From a virus: 21,892 bases of DNA. The notes below the pieces were generated by a model. That model saw only the letters and a list, made by a program, of their open reading frames with translations. It did not search any database and was not told where the DNA came from. Where the stretch lies: positions 1 to 21,892 of the IMG/VR virus record IMGVR_UViG_3300021197_000056. One strand, given 5' to 3'. This document shows, piece by piece, positions 15,728 through 21,892 of the stretch. A program made the position numbers and the translations under genes. How positions within the stretch are numbered: the stretch's first letter is position 1; each line of letters starts with the position of its first letter.

Positions 15728-18459
15728 TAGTTATTTTCCTTTAAGGGTTCTACAATTACTTTACCGTTTTCATCAGTCCAGTTTGTATCAATCATGTGTG
15801 GGTCTTTACGCTCACCAACAACCATCCACGATATTGTGTCTGTGCATGTGTTTTCTTGAGCTGTAATCGTCAACGTATTCCCAGATACAGCACCTCTAAC
15901 CGCAGTCCAACCTGATTCATTAGAAGTGAAGCACTGTACATCGCCGCAAAGAACTTCAAAAGTCCCCTCAGTCATTCCTGATGCCGTGTCAACATTTATG
16001 GTCGCAGAACCGTCAACCAAAGTTACTTTGCCACGATAAATCAGGTCAGCTTGTGGCCCCTCTATGAACGAATGGACAAGCTCATGTGTCTCCGTTTTAG
16101 CGGGTAACGGGTGGTCAATGCGGAACGAACCAGAGCCTTTAGCTAAGGAACCAGTAACATTAGCATTGCCATTTACAGTGAGCTTATTAGATGGACTAGC
16201 GGTACCAATACCCACGTTCTGGTTAGTGCCTACATAAAAGGCATCGCCATTTGTTGCCCCAGAGATCCTACAGCTACCGTTTACATCTAAATTATACGAC
16301 GGATTGTCTTTGTTAAGCCCCAATTGTATTTTAGCGCTGCTGTTAGTACCGGACAGCGCAAGGCGCATCCTTTCGATATAAGCTCCACTCGCAGTAGTTG
16401 AAGCCCATACCATATAAGACTGTTGATTACTTGCTTCTTTAACGGTGTAGTTATTCCAAAGAGAGTATGCGTTTCCAGAACTTGTACCAATTATGTAACT
16501 GATTCCAGCCACCGCACCTGTGCTAGAGGAGTTTTTCTGGATCATCACCCCGCCGTAACCTACTTGTTGACCATGAATAGCAGGGAAATAGGGGTTGTTG
16601 AAATAATCGCTCCAGATTTTTACGACAGGTCTTTCCCCAGACAGGGATCCACTAACCCCATCGCCAATAACCAAATAATTGTCATTGTCATTGACTAGGT
16701 TCAATAAGTAGCCGGAGGAAGTAAGTGGATTAATGCCATTAACAGCAACACTAGACCAAGTTGCGTTGTTGCTACCCTGAGAAGTAAGAACTTGCCCAGC
16801 ATTGCCAGTGCTATTGCCGACTCTATAGGTAACCGCATTTATGGTGCCATCAACATCTAGTAGTTGATTAGGGCTATTAGTGCCTATTCCGAGATTGCCG
16901 GAACTATCCATTAACATCCCGTCGCCGCCCGCGTTTTGGACTTTGAACATGTCACCAGAACCAGATGCTTGGTATACGTGCAAAAGAGCGAGTGCGTTAC
17001 CGACTCCCTGCCCAATGCCGACTTTATTAGCGGAGCTTAATGTAATTATTTGAGTAGTAGTGCTTGATCCTATCCCATTAACACCGCCACCAGCCGCGTC
17101 TTCCCAAGCAACACCAGAGCCTGTTGAGGTGAGAACCTGCCCGTCACTACCTTGAGTACCTCCAACTGTAAAGTTAACAGTATTCGTAGTTCCAGAAACG
17201 TCTAGGTTGCCATTAACGTCAATTAGAGTTGATGTTAAATCTATCTCATCATCAGCAGCTATAGACAAGTCACCATCAGCCGTTGAGCTAATGTGTATAG
17301 CAGAGTCTCTGAAGATTATTTTTTTGTCCGTGCCTATTGTTGAGTCAGCAGAAGTAGTTATCCCAGCAAATGTAGGGCCGTCGGTGGTAGCTACGCCTTG
17401 GTTAAGCGCCTTTACTGAAGCGATAGATGTAAGCTCTGAGTCCATCAAAGCGCCAGCGGCTGTAACATTAGTTGCATCTGTTACGTCTGCGCTAGCTTCA
17501 ATACCATCTAATTTGCTGTGGTCTGCCGCCTCAAAAGGAACCGACGTTACTCCACCGATAGTTAAAGCATCTGTTTCTAGCGTACCGTCAACATCTACAT
17601 CAGCATTAAAATCGACGTTTCCAGAAGCAGCTATGGTAGTGAAACTACCGGCAGCGGGGGTAGCGCCACCAATTACAGCGTCATCTATAGCTCCACCGTC
17701 AATATCTGGAGCATTAATGTCAGGACTTGTTAGGGTCTTGTTCGTAAGTGTCTGTGAGCCTGCGAGCGTAGCTACAGTAGCGTCAATTGCTACGGTGACA
17801 TTATTTCCTGAAGCAGTGGAATCAACACCTGTACCACCTAAGATACCTAGAGACTCAGAATCTAAGTCGATGCTGATAGTAGCGGAGCCATCAGTTACAT
17901 CAAGATCCTGTACGGTAACCTGCGAATCTACATACGCCTTAATAGACTGTTGTGTAGCAAGTTTTGTGGCGCTGTTAGACGCCATGTTATCTTCGTCTTT
18001 AATGCCTGTAACTGTGGCCCCGTCGCCACCGATAGAGAGGCTAGCAATGTTGCTGATACCTTCTTCTACGTTAGTCCCATCACAGAACACGACCATGTTT
18101 TTGCCAACAGGTACTGCTATGCCCGTACCGCTGGCGGTCTTAACCGTAATTACCTGAGCTGTGCCGTTCTCAACGATGTAAATTTTCGATGCTGCGGGGC
18201 ACACAACCGATCCTGCGCCTGATAGTGCCGTACCTGTATCGGTGAGCGTTAATATTGCCGCACGCGCTTCGGACGTGGTGCCGTCTGCGCTGGTTAGCGT
18301 ATGTGAATTAGCAGTCCACGTATTGATGACCTTGCGACCTGCAACGGCTTCTTCAACCATCGAAGTGATGTTGTTGTTAACCACATCGCCCCATGTACCA
18401 GATAATTCGCCTTGAACTGGTAAAGCGAGCTTCAAAATTGTCGTATATTGAGTTGTCAT
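15727..18459 (-). CDS. Tail fibre/receptor-binding protein (910 aa)
   Basis: TGAGG, formed by the upstream stop, lies 6 nt before ATG 18459. N-terminal residues 1-40 (YTTILKLALPVQGELSGTWG) are the likely virion attachment part. Residues about 150-415 have long Thr/Ser/Ala/Asp-rich beta repeats typical of phage fibre shafts (SQTLTNKTLTSPDINAPDID). Two similar 'GQVLTS-G' blocks lie near residues 419-457 and 534-575, and two 'GIGT-SP' blocks precede 'LDVDG' and 'LTVNG'. A distinct C-terminal region (from about 780: RIDHPLPAKTETHELVHSFI) carries SGWTAVRGAVSGNTLTI and ISWMVVGERKDPHM. That region recurs at the ends of many marine phage fibres and probably forms the receptor-binding or trimerisation tip. 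No S74 peptidase domain is seen. Confidence 0.88.
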   Translation of the reverse strand: MTTQYTTILKLALPVQGELSGTWGDVVNNNITSMVEEAVAGRKVINTWTANSHTLTSADGTTSEARAAILTLTDTGTALSGAGSVVCPAASKIYIVENGTAQVITVKTASGTGIAVPVGKNMVVFCDGTNVEEGISNIASLSIGGDGATVTGIKDEDNMASNSATKLATQQSIKAYVDSQVTVQDLDVTDGSATISIDLDSESLGILGGTGVDSTASGNNVTVAIDATVATLAGSQTLTNKTLTSPDINAPDIDGGAIDDAVIGGATPAAGSFTTIAASGNVDFNADVDVDGTLETDALTIGGVTSVPFEAADHSKLDGIEASADVTDATNVTAAGALMDSELTSIASVKALNQGVATTDGPTFAGITTSADSTIGTDKKIIFRDSAIHISSTADGDLSIAADDEIDLTSTLIDVNGNLDVSGTTNTVNFTVGGTQGSDGQVLTSTGSGVAWEDAAGGGVNGIGSSTTTQIITLSSANKVGIGQGVGNALALLHVYQASGSGDMFKVQNAGGDGMLMDSSGNLGIGTNSPNQLLDVDGTINAVTYRVGNSTGNAGQVLTSQGSNNATWSSVAVNGINPLTSSGYLLNLVNDNDNYLVIGDGVSGSLSGERPVVKIWSDYFNNPYFPAIHGQQVGYGGVMIQKNSSSTGAVAGISYIIGTSSGNAYSLWNNYTVKEASNQQSYMVWASTTASGAYIERMRLALSGTNSSAKIQLGLNKDNPSYNLDVNGSCRISGATNGDAFYVGTNQNVGIGTASPSNKLTVNGNANVTGSLAKGSGSFRIDHPLPAKTETHELVHSFIEGPQADLIYRGKVTLVDGSATINVDTASGMTEGTFEVLCGDVQCFTSNESGWTAVRGAVSGNTLTITAQENTCTDTISWMVVGERKDPHMIDTNWTDENGKVIVEPLKENN

Positions 18460-18465
18460 CTAAAA

Positions 18466-18469
18466 CCTC
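18466..18469 (-). promoter_or_regulatory. Ribosome binding site of tail fibre gene (GAGG)
   Basis: The TGA stop of the 136-residue gene (18468-18470) and the following GG form TGAGG, 6 nt before ATG 18459. This supports the chosen fibre start and coupling between the two genes. Confidence 0.6.
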
Positions 18470-18878
18470 ATGCGGCTATTTCTTGCCAGTTTGGATTTTG
18501 GGCCGTATCTATTTCGCCCCAAATGTTTATGGTACCTGCGGCCCCTGTTGCGGCTACACCCGTAACGAGTATACTCGCGTCACCTGACACTACAACACTA
18601 CCAACAGCTCCGGTAACGGATACCCCAGTCGGGAATGCCGTACAGCCTTCTCTGATGAGTGGCGTTCCTATCGCTCCTGTAGCTTCTACTCCAGTAACAT
18701 CAGGTATGCTGGAACTCCAAGCACCCTGTCCCCAACTACCACGGCCCCAGCCAACATCGTTGAAAACGAGTGGTGTCCCTACCGCTCCTGTGGCTTCTAC
18801 TCCAGTAACATCAGGTGTTCTAAGGTTCCACGGGCCTTGTCCCCAACTACCACGGCCCCAGCCGCTGACGCTAGCCAT
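18468..18878 (-). CDS. Trp/Gly-repeat phage protein (136 aa)
   Basis: ATG 18878 follows the previous stop by 9 nt. GWGRGSWGQGPW (residues 6-17) and GWGRGSWGQGAW recur with a 37-residue period. Each is followed by PDVTGVEATGA-GTPL, and further TGV-TGA-G blocks continue to the acidic end (INIWGEIDTAQNPNWQEIA). The pattern suggests short beta strands of a repetitive shaft or knob. Similar 'WG-GSWG-G-W' and 'TGVSATGSVG' proteins sit beside fibre genes in marine phages; no function is known to me. Here it lies directly upstream of the fibre gene, which argues for a tail-fibre partner or an adaptor. Confidence 0.87.
   Translation of the reverse strand: MASVSGWGRGSWGQGPWNLRTPDVTGVEATGAVGTPLVFNDVGWGRGSWGQGAWSSSIPDVTGVEATGAIGTPLIREGCTAFPTGVSVTGAVGSVVVSGDASILVTGVAATGAAGTINIWGEIDTAQNPNWQEIAA
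18661..18864 (-). repeat. Direct repeat with 111-bp period inside the Trp/Gly protein
   Basis: Two copies begin at about 18661 and 18772. They share long identical tracts, such as the plus-strand words cttctactccagtaacatca and tccccaactaccacggcccc (second word at 18729 and 18840). The 111-bp offset equals 37 codons and keeps frame, so this is an in-frame duplication. Confidence 0.9.
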
Positions 18879-18887
18879 AAATATTCG

Positions 18888-19316
18888 CTACGCGATACGA
18901 ATAATTGCAGTAGACGCGGCTGCTGCTGGGAACTGAATCGTAAAATCGCCTGACGTTGAGGTCTTATCGCTACCAAAAGCCAAGGCGCATACTGCTCTAT
19001 TGCTATTGGTACTGTTATAAATCAAAGCCCCGTTAGCGGTAATTGTTGCGTTGGAAAACGTAATGTCTGCGAAATCCGTAAACGCGGTAGTGCCGCTTGT
19101 TGTTGGGTTTATATTCGTCAGGGTACCGCCACCTGCGGAATATCCTGTACCACTTACTTCGTTGGCGGTTGCGTAAGCGGTAGTGCTTGCCCCTAGAGTT
19201 GCGGAACTTGTGTACAACGCCAATTTGAAAGTGTTACCACCACTCGCTAGGAAATTGTGCTTGGCTTCCATAAGTTCTTTCTTGAAAGACGTACACATCG
19301 CAGTCGAAATAGCCAT
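18888..19316 (-). CDS. Putative phage structural protein (142 aa)
   Basis: TAATG overlap at 19316 and a strong AGGAG site (19323-19327, 6-nt spacer) support the start. After a charged N-terminal helix (STAMCTSFKKELMEAKHNFL) the rest is Gly/Ser/Thr/Ala-rich with alternating hydrophobics, suggesting a beta-sandwich: FKLALYTSSATLGASTTAYA, TITANGALIYNSTNSNRAVC and GDFTIQFPAAAASTAIIRIA. No membrane segment is evident. The family with an N-terminal 'SFKxELxxGxHNF' start and a beta-rich body is widespread in marine phages and usually labelled hypothetical or structural. Head decoration, neck or fibre-adjacent roles are all possible. Located between connector and fibre genes. Confidence 0.86.
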   Translation of the reverse strand: MAISTAMCTSFKKELMEAKHNFLASGGNTFKLALYTSSATLGASTTAYATANEVSGTGYSAGGGTLTNINPTTSGTTAFTDFADITFSNATITANGALIYNSTNSNRAVCALAFGSDKTSTSGDFTIQFPAAAASTAIIRIA

Positions 19317-19606
19317 TATAGACTCCTAATTATGTCTGCCATGTCCTTATGGCCTTGACGTTCAAGTTCAACAACCAAAGTGGTTCTATCACTCTTAATT
19401 GCTTCTCGTATGCAGTGCAAAGCCGTGGCTCTAACCGCTTCCTTAAATGCTTGCGCTTGCTGCGCTATTGCAGGGTGGCAACTGCTACCTACGCTTACGA
19501 TACGGTCTGCGGCAGATTGTGCCCAGAACTCAGGATCGTGTCCACCATCCGCCGTGGTGGTGACAATTACATTACCTACTTCCATTTGTGGCGCTTCAAC
19601 TAACAT
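19316..19606 (-). CDS. Conserved phage protein with GHDPEFWA motif (96 aa)
   Basis: ATG 19606 lies 2 nt after the stop of the 209-residue adaptor gene. The protein has a strand-like start (VGNVIVTTTADGGHDPEFWA) and then a long helical part with HPAIAQQAQAFKEAVRATAL, IKSDRTTLVVELERQGHKDM and a final ADIIRSL. The GHDPEFWA...DRIVSVG...HPAI...QA arrangement is a familiar uncharacterised family in marine phages, normally next to connector genes. No catalytic motif is clear. It could be a scaffold-like or neck accessory protein; the function is unknown. Confidence 0.86.
   Translation of the reverse strand: MLVEAPQMEVGNVIVTTTADGGHDPEFWAQSAADRIVSVGSSCHPAIAQQAQAFKEAVRATALHCIREAIKSDRTTLVVELERQGHKDMADIIRSL
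19323..19327 (-). promoter_or_regulatory. Ribosome binding site (AGGAG) inside the end of the 96-aa gene
   Basis: AGGAG lies 6 nt before ATG 19316 and inside the last codons of the preceding gene. It fits strong initiation of an abundant structural protein, with translation coupled by the TAATG overlap. Confidence 0.65.
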
Positions 19607-19608
19607 TT

Positions 19609-20238
19609 TTAGCTGACCGGAACTCTAAACTGGCCTGCACGGTAAGCGTCTTCTCGTAACTTACCATCGCCCAGAACCTTGAGAAGTCCAAGAGCCTGTA
19701 CGTACATCTTATCGTACAAGGCAACTAAATCAGGCTCGCCTTTCATAAACCGTAGGGCTTCAACTAACGCCCCGTTTAGCAAAGCAGAATCAAACTCTTC
19801 TCCAAGCCACGTAGTACCTGCGGTAACTATGGATTCTGGGTAATACCCATAATGCAGTTCCGTCGTATACGTGCTGTCAGGAGTAGGCCCAAGGATGATA
19901 GTGTCGTCATCGAAGTAGCCGTAGTGTTTGGGTAACCCTGTAGCGTTAGGGTTGGGGTACGCCTCACGCATGAAGTTAACGTCTTTATTCAGCAAAAACG
20001 AGTAGTTGCCATTGCCATCCACAACAGCAAGGCTGTACGAGTACAAGAAATCAGTGGGCGTTGCCAAATAGTTATTGTTGATTGTCATAACACCGAGTAC
20101 ATTTTTACGTAACGCAGGTATCTGTACAGCGTTATATATCTTCTGCTCTGCCTGCTCTGTGAACATAGCGAGTTGGGCATCCGTAAAAGAAGTTTCACAG
20201 ATGTCCTGAATGTTTGTTTTTAGCTCGGTGTAGTTCAT
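19609..20238 (-). CDS. Phage adaptor/head-tail connector protein (209 aa)
   Basis: ATG 20238 is 3 nt after the stop of the 45-residue gene. The N-terminus MNYTELKTNIQDICETSFTD followed by AEQKIYNAVQIPALRKN matches the start of the adaptor family seen in phage SU10-type and marine short-tailed phages. The middle has a beta-hairpin part (YSYSLAVVDGNGNYSFLLNK, then PKHYGYFDDDTIILGPTPDS) and the end is helical (ALVEALRFMKGEPDLVALYD). The protein would bind the portal ring and join it to the tail hub. Length of 209 is normal for such adaptors. It is the second connector-type gene after the 228-residue gene, with a zinc-ribbon gene between them. Confidence 0.85.
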   Translation of the reverse strand: MNYTELKTNIQDICETSFTDAQLAMFTEQAEQKIYNAVQIPALRKNVLGVMTINNNYLATPTDFLYSYSLAVVDGNGNYSFLLNKDVNFMREAYPNPNATGLPKHYGYFDDDTIILGPTPDSTYTTELHYGYYPESIVTAGTTWLGEEFDSALLNGALVEALRFMKGEPDLVALYDKMYVQALGLLKVLGDGKLREDAYRAGQFRVPVS

Positions 20239-20241
20239 ATC

Positions 20242-20379
20242 TTACGCCATAGGGCCACGGGCCATCGTACCTTTCGTTGCAGCGCCTGTACCACGAATCT
20301 TAATGCCAGTGGTCTTTACGCCCTTCATGTCAGGCTTAGGTGCGCCCTTAACTTGTTTGATCTTGCTATCTTTTTTCAT
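20242..20379 (-). CDS. Small basic conserved phage peptide (45 aa)
   Basis: Read directly from the sequence: ATG 20379, stop TAA 20242-20244. It begins MKKDSKIKQVKGAPKPDMKG and ends GTGAATKGTMARGPMA, with about a quarter Lys/Arg and no hydrophobic segment. It fills the gap between two well-supported genes (9 nt after one stop and 3 nt before the next start), which supports it as a real gene. Similar 'IRGTGAATKGTxARGPMA' peptides are recurrent in phages. It may bind DNA or the connector region, but this is only inferred from charge and context. Confidence 0.85.
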   Translation of the reverse strand: MKKDSKIKQVKGAPKPDMKGVKTTGIKIRGTGAATKGTMARGPMA

Positions 20380-20388
20380 ATCACGACT

Positions 20389-20754
20389 CTACGTTGTGGT
20401 TACTGTTACTGTCCCTACCTGCCCCGTTGCTGCTAGGTCATTAGGAGTCAGACCAAACGGGTCATCTCCCACACCCACGGGGTTCCAACCCCACTGTATC
20501 TGCCTACTGCTACTAGCCCCAGCTTCCCCTAAACTTCTGTCAGGTCTTGGGTCTCTAATAGCCTGCGGATCATCTACTGGAGTCTCACCCAACTTTAGTT
20601 GCGGTTGGTCTGGGTTCCAGCACTCTGGGCAAGCCTTTATGTTTGTATCTATACCCTTACGTACTAAGTTCTTTAGCTCTCGTAGCTTATACTGAAACCC
20701 GCAAACATCACATTCGGCAATAGCTTTTTGTGCTGATGCAAAACGATTCGACAT
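20389..20754 (-). CDS. Zinc-ribbon phage protein (121 aa)
   Basis: ATG 20754 lies 2 nt after the previous stop. C15-x2-C18 (CDVCG) and C42-x2-C45 (CPECW) form a four-cysteine zinc ribbon with basic residues between them (RELKNLVRKG). The rest is Pro/Gly/Asp-rich and probably disordered, ending in a Thr/Val strand (TGQVGTVTVTTT). The same layout, a CxxC knuckle followed by a Pro-rich tail, is common in marine phages next to head-tail connector genes, with no assigned role. No endonuclease His-Asn-His motif is seen. A structural zinc site in a neck protein is the simplest reading. Confidence 0.86.
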   Translation of the reverse strand: MSNRFASAQKAIAECDVCGFQYKLRELKNLVRKGIDTNIKACPECWNPDQPQLKLGETPVDDPQAIRDPRPDRSLGEAGASSSRQIQWGWNPVGVGDDPFGLTPNDLAATGQVGTVTVTTT

Positions 20755-20756
20755 TG

Positions 20757-21443
20757 TTACGCCCTACCGATACGAGGTACAAAGCGTGCGGATGTCTTCT
20801 CTCTGTCTTCTCCCGCCGCTAACGCAAACTGCTCTTCGTACACTTGTTTAAGCATAGCCACACGGTCTACTAGCTCTGGTTCTTTCATAGCGATGTAATA
20901 GGCAAGCCCCGCCACCAGACACGGAAAGAACCTAAAGTTCATGTCAGCGGTCTCTATCCCGTTCCCTGCGTCTTCTATACGACGCATACGCCAGTAGTAG
21001 AAAATGTAGTCATCACTGTCTGGAACGGGCCATACGTTGATTTTGGGGGCATCTCGCAGGCGTTCTACGAATACTTGAATCGGCCTACCTTGGGTTAACT
21101 TGTTAGGTATAGAAGCGTACGTGCTAACGCTAATACGGCTTATAGTTAAATCTGACTGCGTAGCTACATTGCCACTGCCCGTACGGATCTGTTGTTCTAG
21201 TAAGTCTATGGTGTCAGCGGGTAGCGTGTACTCAGAAGTACCTTGCGTAAGACTCAACGTGCCTTCGTCAATCGTCCACATGTTGATGCCACGGTTCTGC
21301 CACTCAATGGTCATCAAGTTCATAGAGCGTCTGGCGGTACGTAGGTCATACCCAGAACGCATTTCACGACCCGCACGCTCCCACGCCTCTTCAGCGATCT
21401 CCGTGAAGTCCATATCAAATGCAGTTGTTCCAGATGTAGCCAT
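20757..21443 (-). CDS. Head-tail connector/adaptor-like protein (228 aa)
   Basis: ATG 21443 lies 9 nt after the preceding TAG. An N-terminal helical part (EIAEEAWERAGREMRSGYDL) leads to SMNLMTIEWQNRGINMWTID and beta segments (GTLSLTQGTSEYTLPADTID; PKINVWPVPDSDDYIFYYWR). A final helical part, FRFFPCLVAGLAYYIAMKEP, ends RFVPRIGRA. This order is typical of phage head-tail adaptors (gp6-like, tail tubular A-like) in marine podovirus genomes. It would attach below the portal and precede the second adaptor. Its position upstream in the operon fits head completion. The portal, capsid and terminase genes expected further upstream are outside the window. Confidence 0.86.
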   Translation of the reverse strand: MATSGTTAFDMDFTEIAEEAWERAGREMRSGYDLRTARRSMNLMTIEWQNRGINMWTIDEGTLSLTQGTSEYTLPADTIDLLEQQIRTGSGNVATQSDLTISRISVSTYASIPNKLTQGRPIQVFVERLRDAPKINVWPVPDSDDYIFYYWRMRRIEDAGNGIETADMNFRFFPCLVAGLAYYIAMKEPELVDRVAMLKQVYEEQFALAAGEDREKTSARFVPRIGRA

Positions 21444-21452
21444 TGTCTGTTC

Positions 21453-21776
21453 CTATACGTACAGGGTCTTTTTGCGCCTGTTATCCATTACTGCACCGCA
21501 ACCTCTGTGGTTTGCGCGTATCTGACCCCCAGCTTTTGCCATTCTAACCTTGGCTTTAGGGGTATTAGACACCACCTGCTGCCCGCTAGCACCAGCCTTT
21601 TTCTTCTTGCGTGCTGTAGTTGCCCGCTCAGACTGACTCAGTGACTGCGCCTTAGATCTAGGTAAGCAGCGATCTGGGTTCTTTTTGTTCTTCGACGTGC
21701 CGCATTCACCTTTGATCTTGCCATCGGTGCCGATACGAACCCACTGCTGGTCGCGCCATTTCTTCAAATCACCCAT
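21453..21776 (-). CDS. Basic DUF5872-like protein (107 aa)
   Basis: ATG 21776 overlaps the upstream stop (TAATG). The conserved part is WVRIGTDGKIKGECGTSKNK followed by PDRCLPRSKAQSLSQSERAT. A Lys/Arg-rich centre (ARKKKKAGA) and tail (MAKAGGQIRANHRGCGAVMD) follow. The protein is strongly basic with three Cys and no membrane helix. It fits the DUF5872 family, whose function is unknown. The charge suggests nucleic-acid contact, which is inference. It directly follows another basic protein cut by the window edge. Confidence 0.85.
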   Translation of the reverse strand: MGDLKKWRDQQWVRIGTDGKIKGECGTSKNKKNPDRCLPRSKAQSLSQSERATTARKKKKAGASGQQVVSNTPKAKVRMAKAGGQIRANHRGCGAVMDNRRKKTLYV

Positions 21777-21892
21777 TACTTACTCTTCTTCTTGCTGCCC
21801 TTAGCGTAGTTAGGGTCTTTGCAATACTTAGAAGCTGCCATATTCGCATAAGCAGACGGGTACGTGTCGAAGGTACGTTTGGCCCAAGCCTT
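21776..21892 (-). CDS. Basic phage protein, N-terminus cut by window edge
   Basis: An open frame runs from the right edge to TAA 21776-21778 and encodes 38 residues: KAWAKRTFDTYPSAYANMAA, SKYCKDPNYAKGSKKKSK. Its stop overlaps the start of the next gene (TAATG). The AW-KRTFDTYPSAYAN pattern is the usual end of small basic phage proteins related to DUF5872. The start is outside the window. Confidence 0.8.
   Translation of the reverse strand, partial: KAWAKRTFDTYPSAYANMAASKYCKDPNYAKGSKKKSK

Noticed and set aside
17207-18157. A 316-codon plus-strand open frame opposite the tail fibre
   Set aside because: It is antisense to a well-supported fibre shaft and has biased Ser/Val/Pro composition. It is explained by the Thr/Ser/Ala/Asp-rich sense sequence.
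1-21892. A diversity-generating retroelement acting on the fibre or Trp/Gly protein
   Set aside because: No reverse transcriptase, template repeat or adenine-specific variable repeat is seen. The 111-bp repeat is an ordinary tandem duplication.

Overview
The window is a continuous block of late genes from a tailed bacteriophage, or possibly a prophage. It most resembles short-tailed (podovirus-type) phages known mainly from marine metagenomes. All 25 genes I support are on the minus strand, so transcription runs from the right edge (21892) to the left edge (1). Both end genes are cut by the window. Packing is extreme. Ten junctions share one base (TAATG), one is ATGA and one is GTGA, and no gap exceeds about 21 bases. 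I see no tRNA, rRNA, insertion sequence, CRISPR array, promoter or convincing terminator, and no plus-strand gene. Base composition looks moderate by eye (not calculated). That is less AT-rich than phages of SAR11, but the host cannot be named from this sequence.

Right part (about 19300-21892), head-completion and connector genes: two small basic proteins (DUF5872-like), two adaptor/connector proteins separated by a zinc-ribbon protein and a 45-residue basic peptide, and a 96-residue conserved phage protein. Middle right (15200-19316), tail periphery: a small structural protein, a protein with a duplicated Trp/Gly motif, a 910-residue tail fibre and two small accessory proteins (DUF7936-like and DUF6447-like).

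Middle (13354-15197), lysis: a T4-type lysozyme, a three-helix holin and three further small membrane proteins in tandem, plus one unknown. Next (10963-13354) come a 624-residue P22 gp10-like tail hub candidate and two small structural-type proteins.

Left (1-10963): a 9-kb gene for a 3005-residue modular protein, then three proteins of 222, 298 and at least 123 residues. From position, and from the absence of long-tail genes (tape measure, tail tube, sheath), I infer that these four are internal virion or DNA-ejection proteins. No enzymatic domain proves it.

The most unusual item is the 3005-residue protein. It has a charged Lys/Ala/Glu helix, hydrophobic Ala/Gly-rich segments, a Pro-Glu-Gln linker, and an exact array of twelve 219-bp and five 108-bp units with no indels. 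A dockerin-like calcium loop, a glutamine-rich stretch and a repeated aromatic motif follow. No defence system, retroelement or other non-phage system was found.
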